This document shows, piece after piece, positions 33,560 to 44,929 of a DNA stretch of 64,000 nt. The notes beneath the pieces were generated by a model. It made no database searches, was not told the origin of the DNA, and worked only from the letters and a program-made list of their open reading frames with translations. The stretch's first letter is position 1; each line of letters begins with the position of its first letter. The stretch covers positions 25,408,602 through 25,472,601 of the forward strand of contig OZ020514.1 of the NCBI GenBank assembly GCA_963971425.1. The letters are read 5' to 3'. The translations under genes and the position numbers were made by a program. The DNA comes from Bryoerythrophyllum caledonicum (Eukaryota; Streptophyta; Bryopsida; Pottiales; Pottiaceae).

Positions 33560-35620
33560 AACTCTCTGCTTTTAGTTGTGGACATCAAACCCGTCCAAGA
33601 GTTTCTAGATCTACAAGTCGGCTTAGAAGTTGTCTTTCTTGTCAACAGTAATTATTAGAGAGGCTTTGCTCGAGTTGAAGTCATTGAAAGTGCTCTCCAA
33701 AGGGTACATGGGAGGAATTTCTCATTCTACACATCTCCTTTCTGGTTGTCCGAGTCTACTCTATGAGTATCAAGTTTGTTAATCACCCTGCGTATTGCAG
33801 GATTCTAGATGTGGCCGCACTTGGCAATTTTGTTGGCTACATTGTTTTTAAGAGTGGCTATTGGGTTTATCCATTACCATTTGATATTAGCTTGAATGAT
33901 GCGGTAGAGGATAAACGTCAAATAAGTGACAACTCACAAGCATTTGATGACAACGACCACAATTTCAAGGTTCATGATGAAAACTATAATTAAGGGTCGT
34001 ATAGTCTTGTGGGGGATCAAGCTTAGACAATGAAGCTTGCAATAAAAGTGATGACGACAACTCATTGGTTGGGAGCCGACGACATAATGATTGTCCATCT
34101 AATGCTACCACTGCTTCCTCTGAAGTCTTTTGTCATCCAAACTAATATACAGATTGACCACAATGGAGACACCAGTACTGCTATCTTCTAGATGGCAGTT
34201 ACAAAATTGTTGGGCCTACGATGATCAAAGTGTGCTTGCCAGACAAGGCATGTGATTTGAACATTCTTTGACACAATGACGTAGGAGTACTTGTTGTTTT
34301 CAAGGTCAAGGATCTTGGAATGACTACAATGGGTTGAAAGTTAAAGGTGGTCCTCTAATATTTGACTACCTGATATTTTGTTCAAAGCAAAATCATGCAG
34401 CAAGCAAGGATGATGGACTTGAAGGAGTAGAGAAAGATCCCAATAGAGGTGTTTGGCGTGAAATTAAGGACAAGGATGATGTGACAGTCTCAAAGTTCAA
34501 TCGCCTTCAAGACCCAGTAGCGTGCCAGCTTATTAGTTCAAAAGATGTTGTTTAAGACAATGCTGTCATTATATCTTTAGTCGTGTCAATTTTAAGAGTT
34601 ACATCGTTGACTTCCTTCACAAGGGCAATAACAAGATTGTTGGTCTTGGAGAAATGCACCTTTTCAAATTTTACATTGAAGAAGGTGACAATGCTAGATG
34701 GCCTATCATAAGATACAAGAGGTGCGCAACCAATTCCTCGTGGCTTCCCCATGGGAAGCCACTCATGATTACCAATCATACTTTATTGAAATCAAGTTCC
34801 TTCCACATTGCTCATGGACTTTCGTTGTTGATTGTTAGCCGACATGCTTTATCTTTTGTCTTGAATGTGATTAGTTGAATGTCAAAATCATTGCTCTGAC
34901 ATTTCCGTCCTTCTCTCCATGGTATGGTTCAGAGAAGCCTATGAAGATGTCGACTGCGGATAAATTTGGTAATCCATGCCTTCCTACAGGAGATCAGAAG
35001 CGAGTCCTCTTCAAGCCCCTCTGAGGTGACGTTCTAATCAATGCAAAGAAAAGAAACTAGGAAAAAGAAGTTGCTAGGGCCACTAGAAACAACAAGACAC
35101 AGTCCTTCATCAAGAACAAGATTTTGTAATATATTGAGTTCTAGAAGACCGGCATGGCCTTGACAAGAGATATGTTGAGGATATGGCCCCTTATATTTCA
35201 TATTGGGAGCAAATACATCATCTAATATTTAGTCCCCTGCCACCAAACCTTGTGTGTCTCCAAAAAGGATTTTGGCCTAAATCCAATTGGATTCAAGATC
35301 ACGCTCATGGCTCTACATTGTCCAATAATGTGAATGTCAATCTGAACGTCTCTCCAAAAGATGATCCTAACCCGTACCCATTATGTGGTCCTCAATTGAG
35401 CGGTTCAAAGCTATCCTTCAATCCATATTGAGATGTTCTACTAAATGATTTTGTCCTTTGCCATCCAAGCACTACCTTCCCGTGTGGATGGGCCGTGTTA
35501 TTGAGTGCATTAACCTATCTCCTAGAGAGTGCTACGGAAATTTTAAGGTTGAATGGTGGTTATTCATGAGAAGGAAGAAGGATATCAAGCAAGTCGCCAC
35601 AAAGGAGTACTAGAAAAGGA
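33560..35620 (+). pseudogene. DUF7869-like gene, decayed copy
   Basis: Blocks collinear with the 45-48-kb gene: LQVGLEVVFLVNSN (like WVGMVVIRYNCKG), YIVDFLHKGNNKIVGLGE then MHLFKFYIEEGDNARWP (like MHLFKFYVHDDGWPV), SFIKNKILQYIEF (like SFIKSRIQGYIKF), and FPVWMGRVIEC...FKVEWW (like YPVWLGRAQST...FIIQFW). Stops and frame changes separate them, and the central RNase H-like part is not recognisable. P4 palindromes lie in and around it. Confidence 0.65.
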
Positions 35621-36299
35621 AATGAGAACAAGGAAATTAAGATGTTGACGTACAAAACTACAACATTGTTCTGTATTCTCACCGCTACTTGTCCTACACT
35701 AAGAACAACTCTCCTAAGTCCCACCATATCTAGCCAGAAGAAGCACTACAATTGCTTGTTTAGAGGCTGGAGGAATCTCAATCCATTTTGGTGACCACAA
35801 ATTGTACTTGAAGTTCGTTGTTGATCGACGGATTGTTCCTTCAGTGATGCCCTAATCGAATCCTCAATCAAATTTCCTTGTTGATTAAACTCTGTTATTA
35901 ATTTCCTTGAAGGAACTCCTTTTGACGTAAGCCAAGTCTAATGATCAATTACACTAACATTGAAGATTTATACTTTGGCTACTAGCGGACGGCCTCCTCA
36001 TTTTGTTGTAGGTGGTCAATAGAGCAGTGGTGGTCAATGTCTTCAATCATGTGGAAGTATAAATTCAAACAAATAAATATGAATTGGTCAGATAATGATG
36101 TTGAAGTAGGAGTGCCATCGACTTGTCACATGATTCAATTCTATGTTATAGTAGAAAATCATTGTATCCATTAATGAATGCAAGTAAATATGACTAGGTG
36201 AGGAACGTTTTGAAGTTAATGGAATGTCATTCAAAGATCTTTTTCCAATGATGACAATTGCATGAGATACGTACGGTCGATTGCTCATATTAATGATCA

Positions 36300-37239
36300 T
36301 GTGGGATGAAACTCAATATATATAGAGAATGTGCTACGTGTAATTCATCTCCTTCACAATTTGATTTTACTGACACAACGTAACGGAGAATCATGGTAGA
36401 GACACGGAAAATGGCCATTGTTAGGAGAGAGAGAGAGAGAAAGGCAAGGAAGGCAGAGAAACAAAATGAAGATAATTGTTTATTGAGTGTGGGGAGTAGC
36501 ATACCTTAAGTAAAGTTGTTGATGTTGAGCTAGTGTCGGTTGTTAGCAATGCAGAGTTGATGTCTTTGAGGTGCGACTACACTGTCACTACATAAGTGGA
36601 CGATGACGATGGCCTTGCAACAATGGAGATGAGCGAGAGTTCATAATACAGAAGACGACAACGTCGAAGTCGAATATGAAGCAAAAGAAGATGATGAGGA
36701 AGTAGACAATCATTGGTTCAAGACGATGTAGACACGCCTTTAAGCAATTGTGGTGGTGCTTTTGAAACCCGGTGTGACATAGGACTGGATGTGGACTCCG
36801 TTACGTACGCACCATCATCGTAGAAGGACTTATAGAGATTGGAATGTGGTTTAGGGTGACACATTGTGCACTGAATTCCTCTTTTGCTCTCGATTTTGAA
36901 GTCTGCTTCTAGCAATAGGGATCTTAGTTTTGTACCCACTTTTCTATCAATCATATCAAGTAGGCTAGGCCAGGCTATAAAACAATATTGCTAGACTAGG
37001 AGACCTAGTCTAGACTCTTCACTTGAGGTAACCGCACTATATTTGCAGACATACCTTTGGAGTCATCGTTGGTATTTCCCATGAAGCATGGAATTGTAGA
37101 TATGTAAGTGTCGGAATATCAACACAATGTTATCATATCAACCTAGCTGATGACATGGTTGACTTGATGGAGGATGTCAGGTTCTATTTTGCTATATTAA
37201 TCAAAAGTATGTATGCCAATGAAAGTTCGCAAATGAGAT
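36300..37239. other. No gene seen
   Basis: Only short frames. A (GA)n tract of about 16 bp lies at 36425-36440. Confidence 0.5.
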
Positions 37240-37810
37240 TCACATTTATACCATTTTTCCTTAAGCTGTCAGCCAATGGTGTCCTCAAAGTGCATCCAAT
37301 TTTATTTTATTCATTACCAGCTTCATTTGTATATTTACATATTTGCCTTCCATGTCTTACGCATGTCTACTCAGACCTTTGACTTGTATCATTTATTTTG
37401 ATATATTGTCCTTTACTCTAATGCACCAAACTGAAAATTCTAGTTAATACCATTTTCTAGTCAGCTGCCAGCGGATGGCTCCCTTAATATGTATTCTATT
37501 TTTTATTAATCATTACCATCTTCATTTGCATTACATATTTGCCCTACCATGTCTTATGCTTGTCTACTCTAACTCATGTTTTGAATCCTTTACTCACTAT
37601 TATGAAGTCTTTTACTTTGACAATCTCAACAAGAGATTCTAGTTAATACCATTTTCCATTCAGTTGCCAGCCGGTGGCCTCCTCTTAATGTAACCAAATT
37701 TCTTAGAATCATAACCAGCTTTATTCAGGTCACATATTTGTTCTATCCTTTCAAATGCACGTCGATTCTTTCGCATGATCTAAATCCATTACTCTCAATA
37801 ACATAGTCCT
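37240..37810. repeat. Three tandem units of about 199 bp, each with a P4 palindrome
   Basis: Units are recognised by AGTTAATACCATTTTC followed by AGCTG(T/C)CAGC-type palindromes at 37264, 37463 and 37662, then TTCATTTGTATA/ACATATTTGCC and CATGTCTTA. Similarity falls from unit to unit; the spacing stays at 199 bp. Confidence 0.75.
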
Positions 37811-38534
37811 TTTCACTAACAATAAGGACAGACTGTGTAGTGTTGTTTTTCCCTCTAAGAGTCATTCGATTAGTTGTCAATTATTTATAGCCAAGTAATG
37901 GACGGACCTTGTAATGTTGATTTAGACGTGATCCCACGTCACTTGATTCTGGACATTTAAATAGTTGAGTGCCAAGTGATGTCACTAAGGTTTTTTAACC
38001 ACTCAACATCTAGATAAGTATCATTTTGTTTAACATGTAACATTCACTTTTTCTACAATTCTACTAGTAGGAGATATGTCATTACTTTGTAAAGTATTTA
38101 ACATATTGTCAATTGGCGGCTCGTGAGTGAGAACAATTGCAAATATCTAGGTCTAAGCGAATCTCTGGATCATTTTAATTGTATATCCTACTCAAATTTG
38201 CCAATTTGTGCAATTGAGGAGATGAAGTTTAAGGGTCAATTTTTTAATTTTTGGTCCACAATTTATTGTTTTGTCCATATTTAGTCAAATATTTGTTTAA
38301 TAAAAATTCACCACATGCCAAATGAACACAAAATCCAAGAAATCAACACCAAATCCAAAATAATTTGGGCTTACCTAACATTTACATGACCAAGATTTTT
38401 TGAGATTTCCTCAGTAGATGGTTGTAATTCATCAAAGATTTTATAAAGGGTTGTTGAAAATATATACTAGACATAGTATGGGTTTGTCAAATTTGTATAA
38501 AGTGTACTCTGCTTCTACTCGCTTACCACCTAGG

Positions 38535-39135
38535 GGTTTAACAATGCGGCTTTCAACTTGGGACATTTGATGAAAATCTCATTGAAAACCTGGATGAAAC
38601 CCATTTTTCAATTAACATGGACAATGGGCAAACACTAGGCTTTAAGAAAGATTGTACTATCAAATACGCAAATGTTGTTAACATGGAGGATGCTACAACC
38701 ATGGTCATTTGCATTTCCGGGGGCCATAGATCCATCATAGAACCCCCTATGTTGATTTTCAAAAATGAAAATAGCAATTATCATATCCATGGATTTGAGG
38801 ATAATATTTTTGGGGTTTGTTACAGTATCGGCCCAAAAGGTTGGATGGATCAATCCATTTTTCTCCAATACGTTGCGGAACCACAGGCTTATCGACCCGA
38901 CATCCATAATGACACAAAATATGTTTGGGTAGATAATTGTTCGGCACACTATATCACCCCTACTTCAACCGCACTTTTAGCTCAAAAATGAACCATTTTG
39001 AGTTATTTGTTGATTGTGCCACCCATCTTTGGCAATCGGCAGACTCTTTCATCATTTTAAAGATCAAGGATGCATGGACTAAGCAATGAAAGACCAAAAA
39101 AACCAAACTTATTCAACAAAACGCTTGGCAAAGCA
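38535..39135 (+). pseudogene. DDE_1-type transposase relic
   Basis: FDENLIENLDETHFSINMD (first catalytic Asp), KDCTIKYANVV, GGHRSIIEPPMLIF, GPKGWMDQSIF and VWVDNCSAH (second Asp) follow in order; the register is open from 38617 to 38991. A frameshift near 38990 then leads to THLWQSADSFII and KIKDAWTKQ before TGA. It covers the part missing from the element at 7.1 kb, with which it shares the DENL.ENLDE.HFSIN block. Terminal inverted repeats were not found. Confidence 0.8.
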
Positions 39136-39220
39136 CCCAGCGGTGATCATCCGGTCTAGCAAACTTGCCAATGCTTAGTTATCAGCTCCAACTAGATCAT
39201 CACCTGCTGCGTCCTCACCT

Positions 39221-40318
39221 TCACCTCACAATCACTTCACCGTAGCCCCATTTTGGTTGCGTATCATCTGTAATGTCTCGTCTAGTCGGCTTTGTCACAA
39301 AATACTCGAATAAACTATCGACGAGATCCACACCAAAATTGTCAGCAGAGGGCTTGCTCTCAATCGGCATAACGTACAGATGCTGGAGCGAAGCTTGAAA
39401 CGGCATCGTCCGCTTCTGGTCAACAATCTCGCCAACACGTTTCTTCTCGAGCTTCCGATACACCACCACCCTGGGTGTGGCCCTATGCAGACGTTGAGTT
39501 TCGACGACGAGGTCAGTCTTCGCATTATCGAGTCTCTTTACCGGGTGCGTATCAAATATATGCAGACTCAAGAATTCTTTCTTGTACAACGCCCTCACTT
39601 TCTGCAGGTCCTGTGCCAAATACTTCGAAACAGAATTGCTTGATAACATCATGGCCTGAGCCAATGAGAATTCTTCAATCTTGGGATCTGACTTCTTTCG
39701 TTGTTTCTTCGTGTCTCCACGTCCTGAAGTCTCCCCAGCTGCCTGTGACGGCCTCTTCTTCTTTCTGGGAGGTGTATGCGGATCCTGCTTGGTCAACTTG
39801 CTATAGGCGCCATCACAACAGGCTTGGAGCTCTGCCCAACTGTCTAAAATTCGTTCAACGTCTGGTCCTGTCCTAGCAATAGAAAAACCGTGATCTCTGA
39901 CCGAAGCACAAAGTTGGGGGACCATATCCTTACTTGATACAAAAAGGCCGTAGATCCTCGAATACTTTGCACTTGCAACAAACTCTTTAATAACAAGAAC
40001 AACAGTCTCTTCAATTCCAGGCATGTCCACCACATCCAACACCTCCACGTTCTGAATCGTGAGCGCAATCATTTCTTCACATTGGGCAACATCGGCTAGA
40101 AACATAACTGGTGCAATTTGGATTGTCCGCTTTGATTCATCTCGTACCCATGCAAGACCCCATTTGGTGATATTATCTCCAATAAACAAGGCGGTGGATT
40201 TAGAGTCATTGAATGTGCGGCCAACGGCCTTGACACCACAGGTCACCGCATCACGGAAGCAGTGAGCAAGCCAGTCCTGGTTTGTCTTCGACCACGGAAT
40301 CAAGTTTTCATTGCTCAT
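39221..40318 (-). CDS. ParB-like family protein, C-terminal GGQH box missing
   Basis: A 365-codon open frame from ATG at 40318 to TGA at 39221. It matches 13676-15032 throughout: ITKWGLAWVRDESK and IQIAPV, EVLDVVDMPG, YGLFVSSKDM, a Lys/Arg linker (PPRKKKRPSQ), QDLQKVRALYKKEF, RVVVYRKLEKKRVGEIVDQKRTM and FQASLQHLYVM. At the point where the paralogue has HYYIIGGQHC, this protein ends with TQPKWGYGEVIVR. A GTGAAG donor just before the stop could instead splice to a lost exon. A DDE relic lies 90 bp downstream, so truncation by insertion or rearrangement is possible. It is the least damaged member of the family here. Confidence 0.65.
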   Translation of the reverse strand: MSNENLIPWSKTNQDWLAHCFRDAVTCGVKAVGRTFNDSKSTALFIGDNITKWGLAWVRDESKRTIQIAPVMFLADVAQCEEMIALTIQNVEVLDVVDMPGIEETVVLVIKEFVASAKYSRIYGLFVSSKDMVPQLCASVRDHGFSIARTGPDVERILDSWAELQACCDGAYSKLTKQDPHTPPRKKKRPSQAAGETSGRGDTKKQRKKSDPKIEEFSLAQAMMLSSNSVSKYLAQDLQKVRALYKKEFLSLHIFDTHPVKRLDNAKTDLVVETQRLHRATPRVVVYRKLEKKRVGEIVDQKRTMPFQASLQHLYVMPIESKPSADNFGVDLVDSLFEYFVTKPTRRDITDDTQPKWGYGEVIVR

Positions 40319-40352
40319 ACAAACAGAATGGTCAGATCAAGCGGCATGATGG

Positions 40353-40865
40353 GATAGGGAGATCTACCGATCAAAACTAAACCAGTTGTTGCAAAGTACC
40401 CTCGCGAAGGGATAGGAAAATCTATCGATACACAAACACTCAGATAACCCAAGCCCACCGCAGTGTGGGATAGGAATATATTCCGATCTACGAACTCCCT
40501 CTAAATTAATCCCGATCCTATGACACCAATAGGGGAGATGGGAAGATCTACCGATCCACAAACTCTCAAGCATCAGAAATCCAGCGCAGAGTGAGATAGG
40601 AATATATTTCGATCAACAAACAGCCTCTGAACTAATCCCGATCCTATGACCCCACAAGGATAGATGTGAAGATCTACTGATCCACAAACTCTCAAGCAAC
40701 CCAAGCCCACCGCCTTGTAGATAGGAATATATTCTGATCTACGAACTCCCTCTGAACTAATCTCGATCCTATGACCCCACAAGGAGAGATGGGAAGATCT
40801 ACCGATCCACAAACTCTCAAGCCATCCAAGCCCACCGCAGAGTGGGATAGGAAGATATTCCTATC
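40353..40865. repeat. P5 palindrome array, nine copies with alternating 58/68-bp spacing
   Basis: Copies start at 40353, 40411, 40469, 40537, 40595, 40663, 40720, 40788 and 40846. From 40469 two types alternate, GATAGGAATATATTCCGATC and GATGGGAAGATCTACCGATC, so the repeat is really a 126-bp dimer. It lies directly 5' of the start codon at 40318. Confidence 0.95.
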
Positions 40866-41399
40866 ATCTAAAATCCTAATCCTCAAGGAGATATCGCTAT
40901 GTCCACTGATTTACGAAGTGCTTTGAAAACCTTTCTCTCAATAAGGAGAAATACATAGAAATTTCTATCTATTGCACCTTGAATTGCAATGCATAATATA
41001 ACTAAGCGTAGTTCATATCATTCATATGATATTATCATTGAGCTTGGTTTGTGTGTATCACAATAGAGATCATTCAGAGCATGGAATCTTACTTGACGAG
41101 ATTGTCTGAGGTTTCGGACATTGTGCTGCGTCTAAAACAGTGTGCAAGCTAAAAATCATAAGAAAACATGTTGGAATTAGTTGTTATTGATTCCTTACAT
41201 GATTAATTACGTAACTAGTATAAGCAGATTGATATTCATTTGAGGAACTCTATTCCAAAGTGAAAAAAAAAAAAAACTGGAGAGATAACTTAGGTTTAGT
41301 ACATTGTTTTGGTTCTAAAAACCTTCAAGCATGCAAGAGAAAGCTGAGGAATAAGAATGAGAGCTGAAATTACCTTCCTCTTTATGAATCAGCGCGTCG

Positions 41400-41880
41400 A
41401 GGCACCCGCTGGTTAGCACTAAGGTTGCACCCGTTGGGCGCACCGGTTAGCTGCAGTTGCTCGCTCAGAAAATTAACTCGCTTGCTCGCTTGCTGGCCTG
41501 CTTACTCCCTTACAACCTTCAAACACTGGCGTTGCTCGTGCTCTTCCTGAACCTTCCGACACTACTCCTCGCCGCAGTGCTCCTAATCTTGTTGCTCCTA
41601 ATCACAATAATCCTGATCGCGCTCACGAAATCGCCTTCGACCGACACTAACACCTCGCACTCCAGCTGCTGCTACTCACAAATAGACCTCGCACTGAAGC
41701 TCACGCTATCGTACTACAGTCCATACACAACGCAGGAAAGAACAACATGCGGGAGGAGAGAGACGAAGGCAGGGAAGCTAAAAAAACAAGAAGCGTTTGA
41801 AAAGCAAGGATGGGAGGAGTTGGAAGAGTTGGAAGGGCTGGAGTTGGTGGTGGCAGGAGCGAGGCGATGGAAAAAGTAAT
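41400..41880. promoter_or_regulatory. GC-richer region upstream of the 40.3-kb gene
   Basis: It is rich in CTCGC and GCTC motifs and more GC-rich than its flanks. A plus-strand frame at 41457-41879 would be Leu-rich (LLLAAVLLILLLLI) and looks incidental. Its position 5' of a minus-strand gene and beyond its palindrome array matches 16.2-16.8 kb. A promoter or leader role is inferred. Confidence 0.3.
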
Positions 41881-42139
41881 GATGATGGAACCAAGTCGTC
41901 GACCACGACGGCTGAGTTACCATTTGGCACTTCTAATGATGATTTTTCCATCATTTGTCTCGAGTCAACTTCTCTTCAAGCCGTGAAGTTCTTTTCCTGA
42001 TTTGACTCTTCATTCCTTTCTTATGTGATTTGAGTCTTCATTACTTTTTTTTCATGAATTTTCATTACTTCCTTTACCGTGAATTTTTTTTTGTGATTGG
42101 TTTTTTAGATTTATATATTTAATTTACTAAAATTATGTT

Positions 42140-42430
42140 TCATTACTTTATAAATTTAATTTTCAGATATAATTTCTATATTTATTTTTCAAAAAATATT
42201 TATATATTTAATTTGCAAAATTGAATTGTAAATTCAAATTGCAAATTTTAATTATATATTTGATTTCCAAATTGAATTGTAAATTCAAATTGCAAATTTT
42301 ATTTATATATTTGATTTCCAAATTGAATTTTACACATTTCATTTGCAAATTTTATTTTCACACATTTCATTTGCAAATATTATTTTACACATTTGATTTA
42401 TAAACTTCCTTTCACAATTTAATTTCCAAA
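42140..42430. repeat. AT-rich tandem repeats
   Basis: Two to three units of about 60 bp with AATTGAATTGTAAATTC and ATTGCAAATTTTA, followed by shorter ACATTTCATTTGCAAAT units. Confidence 0.75.
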
Positions 42431-42672
42431 GTGGCGGCCGCGGTACTCTACATGTATTATGGTGTATTTGAACATGATAAAGTTTAAACTTTGGAATAAC
42501 CTTTAAAGGAAAGATGTTAGTTGAAAATTATCAATTAAATGAAGTAGGTCTTGTTAATTTCAATACATTTTTTAAATACATCAAAATCCAGAAGATTAAT
42601 TGTTAAACAATCAAGGTATATACTTTTGCATTTGTGAATTAAATTTAAAAAACATTGAATACAATAAAAAAT

Positions 42673-42718
42673 ATCAAACCTAAATCCTAACCCTAAATCC
42701 TAAACCCTAAACCTTATT
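42673..42718. repeat. Interstitial telomere-like tract
   Basis: Imperfect CCTAAACCCTAAA repeats, the complement of TTTAGGG, in an AT-rich region with TATATATGTATA stretches downstream. Confidence 0.7.
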
Positions 42719-42929
42719 ATTGTATGTTGTATATATGTATATATAACATCTGTGTATGTATAGTTGTATGTTGGATATATATATATATAAAAAATGTATC
42801 GATATATAATTATTGTATGTTGTTTATATATAAATAATGTATGTATGTATAATTGTATCTTGCATATATAGATTTAAATTGTATGGAGATATAATTGTAT
42901 GTTGTATGTATAATTCTAGTAATTTTCAT

Positions 42930-43180
42930 TCAATCTTTTAATCTAATTCTTTATTCTACTTTTTGATTCTAATTATTTCTATTCAATCTTTCATTGTATT
43001 TCTATATTCTACCTTGTGATTCTAATTATTTCTATTCAATCTTTCATTCTATTCTCTTAATTTCTTTTGTTATTCTAGTTATTACTATTCAATCTTTCAT
43101 TCTATTTCTTTATTCTATTTTTTGATTCTCTACTCTATTTTGTGATTCTAATTTTTTCTATTCAATCTTTCATTAGACTA
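42930..43180. repeat. Tandem repeat of about 60 bp
   Basis: About four units of ATTCAATCTTTCATTCTATT followed by CTTTATTCTA...TGATTCTAATT. Confidence 0.75.
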
Positions 43181-43221
43181 ATTCAAACCGTCGGATGTTA
43201 ATGAGCACTTGTGGTGCACCG

Positions 43222-43246
43222 TGGCATGCACATGAGAACTGATGAA
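43222..43246. repeat. Isolated P5-like inverted repeat
   Basis: GATGAAGATC and its complement flank TGTAG. It is the start of the P5 domain that continues at 44.3 kb. Confidence 0.6.
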
Positions 43247-43249
43247 GAT

Positions 43250-44320
43250 CTGTAGGATCTTCATCATTAAATTCCGACAAGTTAATCATCAAGAACCATT
43301 ACACTCAAGATTCCATTTCATCTGCCAATCATTACAACAAAATACTACTCTCTATCCTCGCCAAAATGGTCAATCATTCTATGATGCCAAGGATTGGACG
43401 TACAATTTCCCGCTCAAGTTTGAAAGGAGAGCTATCCCTGACTTGAAGCAATTTCAAGTTTTATTTTTCAGCACTACAAGTGGTCGGCATCGTGTGTAGT
43501 AAGGCGCAATTAGGTTGACAAAACGTTTGAGCAAATGTTAGAGGGAGAACGTGAGGGACGTGGTCAGGGAGTTCGTATTCAAGGCAGCAGAGCTTGAGCA
43601 TGCGTTGTATCGAGTGTGGTGTTGGAGTATGAGCGCTTAAGCGTTCGTAGATGTTGGCGCCTTCAGCGCAAGCTTGGTCGTGGGTGTTCGTGCGTGGAGT
43701 TGGACTGTGTTCATTAATGCTAGCGTCTAAAGCTCGATTGTGATCCATCTCTGCTCAGTTTCGTCTCAAACAACGGTACCGTCGCCTCCCTCTTTCAGCA
43801 TTTCTTCTCCGAGTGCGTTTGTTATCTCAAACATTAGGAAATTGCCATGACGCCGTACATCCGATGTGTTAAGGTTGATACTGTCTCCTGAACTTCAACG
43901 TCAATCACTTCCATACTAGTGCTTTCTATATACGAGAGAAATTGAATTGTTGTATGCCTCGAATTCCAAGGCTCTCACAATTTGTATGTAAATGTAATTA
44001 AGCTTGTGGTATGGATTCATACTTTGCACAGTTCTATCGATTTCGTTCGAGTGTCAATGTTGTCTTACAACATTGACTTCATTGACTAGGTACATGATTC
44101 CGTTCCAGTGTCGATTTAATTTGTGAATGGAATTAAGCTTGTGGTATGGATTCATACATCACACAATTCTATTGGTTTTGTTCCATTGTCAATGTTGTTT
44201 CCATTCTGATAGAACACACTAAATCGAGGTTTATAAATAACCACCAGATCCTCTCGTTGCTTTTGTTGATCGAATTACCTATCGATCTCCTCATCAACAA
44301 CTTCTAGGAGAGGAGGACCT
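43250..44320. other. Spacer, no gene supported
   Basis: A short frame at 43242-43499 has no recognisable features. A GAGCGCTTAAGCGTTC inverted repeat lies near 43630. GTTGTATGCC/GTATGGATTCATAC-type segments of about 120 bp recur between 43.95 and 44.2 kb. Confidence 0.4.
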
Positions 44321-44324
44321 TGAA

Positions 44325-44808
44325 GATAGGAAGATCGTTTTATCCTCTACAATTCTTTAATAGTCAAATCACTCCTAAATATTAAGTAAGAGTGAGATGG
44401 TGTGGATGGGAAGATCTTTCGATCTATTCAATAATCCTATGCCCAGCATAGGATCCTACGTCGACCCTCTTGATAGGAAGATCTTTCGATCTCACTTGGT
44501 TCATCTAAGGTTTTTGCAAGACCTCGTGGATTGGAGTATCTTTCAAACTCCCTCATAGACAATTTTGGTGTGTTTGAGACCTAAAGATCGGAAGATCTTT
44601 CAATCACTCTCATGGTTAACTTTGATTTGTGAGGGACCTTGGGGATTGGAAGATCATCGATCCGCTTAATGTTTTGGTCAGTCTCTAGGAAGACCCTGTA
44701 GATAGGAAGATCTGTCTTATGGTTTATTATGGCTACTGAGTAACCTTGTAGGCTGGATGATCTTTGAGTCCCTTAGAGGGACCCATTGGATAGGAAGGTA
44801 TTTCAATA
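44325..44808. repeat. P5 palindrome array upstream of the DUF7869-like gene
   Basis: Eight or nine copies, including 44405-44424, 44472-44491, 44529-44548, 44586-44605, 44644, 44701 and 44789-44808, mostly 57-67 bp apart. The best read GATAGGAAGATCTTTCGATC. Further single copies in the gene's intron region are at 46086 and 46170. Confidence 0.9.
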
Positions 44809-44929
44809 TTTCTCGTGGTCGACTTATCTCTCAAGGTGACTATGAATTTTGCCGAATATGTTGATCTGTCAATCTCTCTTCTATGCCTGATGGTGTTTTT
44901 GTCCGGTTGTTGATCGACTGTTCTGATGT

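Noticed and set aside
33763..33993. Independent small gene
   Set aside because: It sits between blocks of the decayed DUF7869-like gene on the same strand and has no own start or splice signals, so it is treated as part of that relic.
41457..41879. 140-codon Leu-rich membrane-like protein
   Set aside because: Opposite strand to and directly upstream of a gene. The composition follows local CTC/CTG richness, and there is no homologue in the similar region at 16.2-16.8 kb.
44325..44808. Rho-independent or phage-type terminators and att sites
   Set aside because: The arms are short, the copies are many and regularly spaced, and the locus is eukaryotic. No T-tracts follow the dyads.
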